A DNA stretch of 5,493 nucleotides, from NCBI GenBank assembly GCA_948888345.1, contig CAQTPN010000124.1, positions 1 to 5,493 on the forward strand. Direction: 5' to 3'. Numbering within the stretch: the stretch's first letter is position 1; every line of letters begins with the position of its first letter. The notes under the pieces are model-generated. The model saw only the letters and a program-made list of their open reading frames with translations, was not told the origin of the DNA and ran no database searches. Shown piece after piece: positions 5,415 to 5,493 of this stretch. The position numbers and the translations under genes were made by a program. Source of the DNA: an uncultured bacterium (GTDB lineage: Bacteria; Cyanobacteriota; Vampirovibrionia; Gastranaerophilales; Gastranaerophilaceae).

Positions 5415-5440
5415 TCGCAATTTTATATCCCGAAAAATAT

Positions 5441-5493
5441 AGCGGGGGACGGGGCTCGAACCCGCGGCGTCAACCTTGGGAAGGTTGCATTCT
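5441..5493 (-). tRNA. tRNA-Gly(CCC), 3' portion, truncated by the window edge
   Basis: Read on the minus strand, the anticodon arm is CAACC-TTCCCAA-GGTTG (5487-5471) with anticodon CCC (5480-5478), reading GGG glycine codons. Then come a 5-nt variable loop, a T arm GCGGG-TTCGAGC-CCCGT, the acceptor 3' strand CCCCCGC (5448-5442) and discriminator T at 5441, as expected for tRNA-Gly. The D arm is cut and the 5' acceptor strand lies beyond the window. CCA is not encoded (ATA follows), so it must be added by nucleotidyltransferase. The last 16 bases of the gene are part of the 17-bp sequence repeated at 5292-5308. Confidence 0.92.

Overview
The window carries a compact type II-C CRISPR-Cas9 locus in an AT-rich bacterial genome. 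It is followed by a short intergenic stretch with a very small membrane-protein gene and the 3' part of a tRNA-Gly gene. The organism cannot be named from this sequence. Low GC, extended -10 promoters, purine-rich ribosome binding sites and a tRNA gene without an encoded CCA fit several host-associated bacterial groups. No taxon is claimed.

Layout, left to right. 1-30 is an AT-rich flank, or a further 30-nt spacer cut by the window edge. 31-459 is a CRISPR array of seven identical 36-bp repeats and six spacers, read on the + strand. 464-492 is an extended -10 promoter, and from about 499 runs a tracrRNA whose anti-repeat (502-538) can pair with 35 of the 36 repeat positions. cas2 (711-1058), cas1 (1048-1995) and cas9 (2020-5064) lie on the minus strand, transcribed in the order cas9-cas1-cas2 and so converging on tracrRNA and array. 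There is no csn2 or cas4 between array and cas9, which with the 1014-residue Cas9 gives subtype II-C. A divergent intergenic region (5065-5190) holds the cas9 promoter on one strand and a promoter for a 32-codon single-pass membrane protein (5191-5289) on the other. 5290-5439 contains hairpins and a 17-bp copy of the tRNA 3' end. 5441-5493 is the 3' portion of tRNA-Gly(CCC) on the minus strand.

How it works together. Cas1-Cas2 would add spacers. Each repeat ends in TGTTATAAT, an extended -10 element, so each spacer is probably transcribed from its own repeat-borne promoter, as described for Neisseria and Campylobacter type II-C arrays. The tracrRNA, started from its own TGATATAAT promoter, pairs with the repeat part of the crRNA and loads Cas9, whose RuvC and HNH residues are all present. 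The tracrRNA sits just downstream of the last repeat on the same strand. A read-through transcript would therefore carry spacer 6, repeat 7, a 42-nt linker, the anti-repeat and the tracr tail in one molecule, a natural analogue of a single-guide RNA. That arrangement, the shared 10-mer between the repeats and the cas9 promoter, and the tRNA 3'-end duplication are the most interesting points here.
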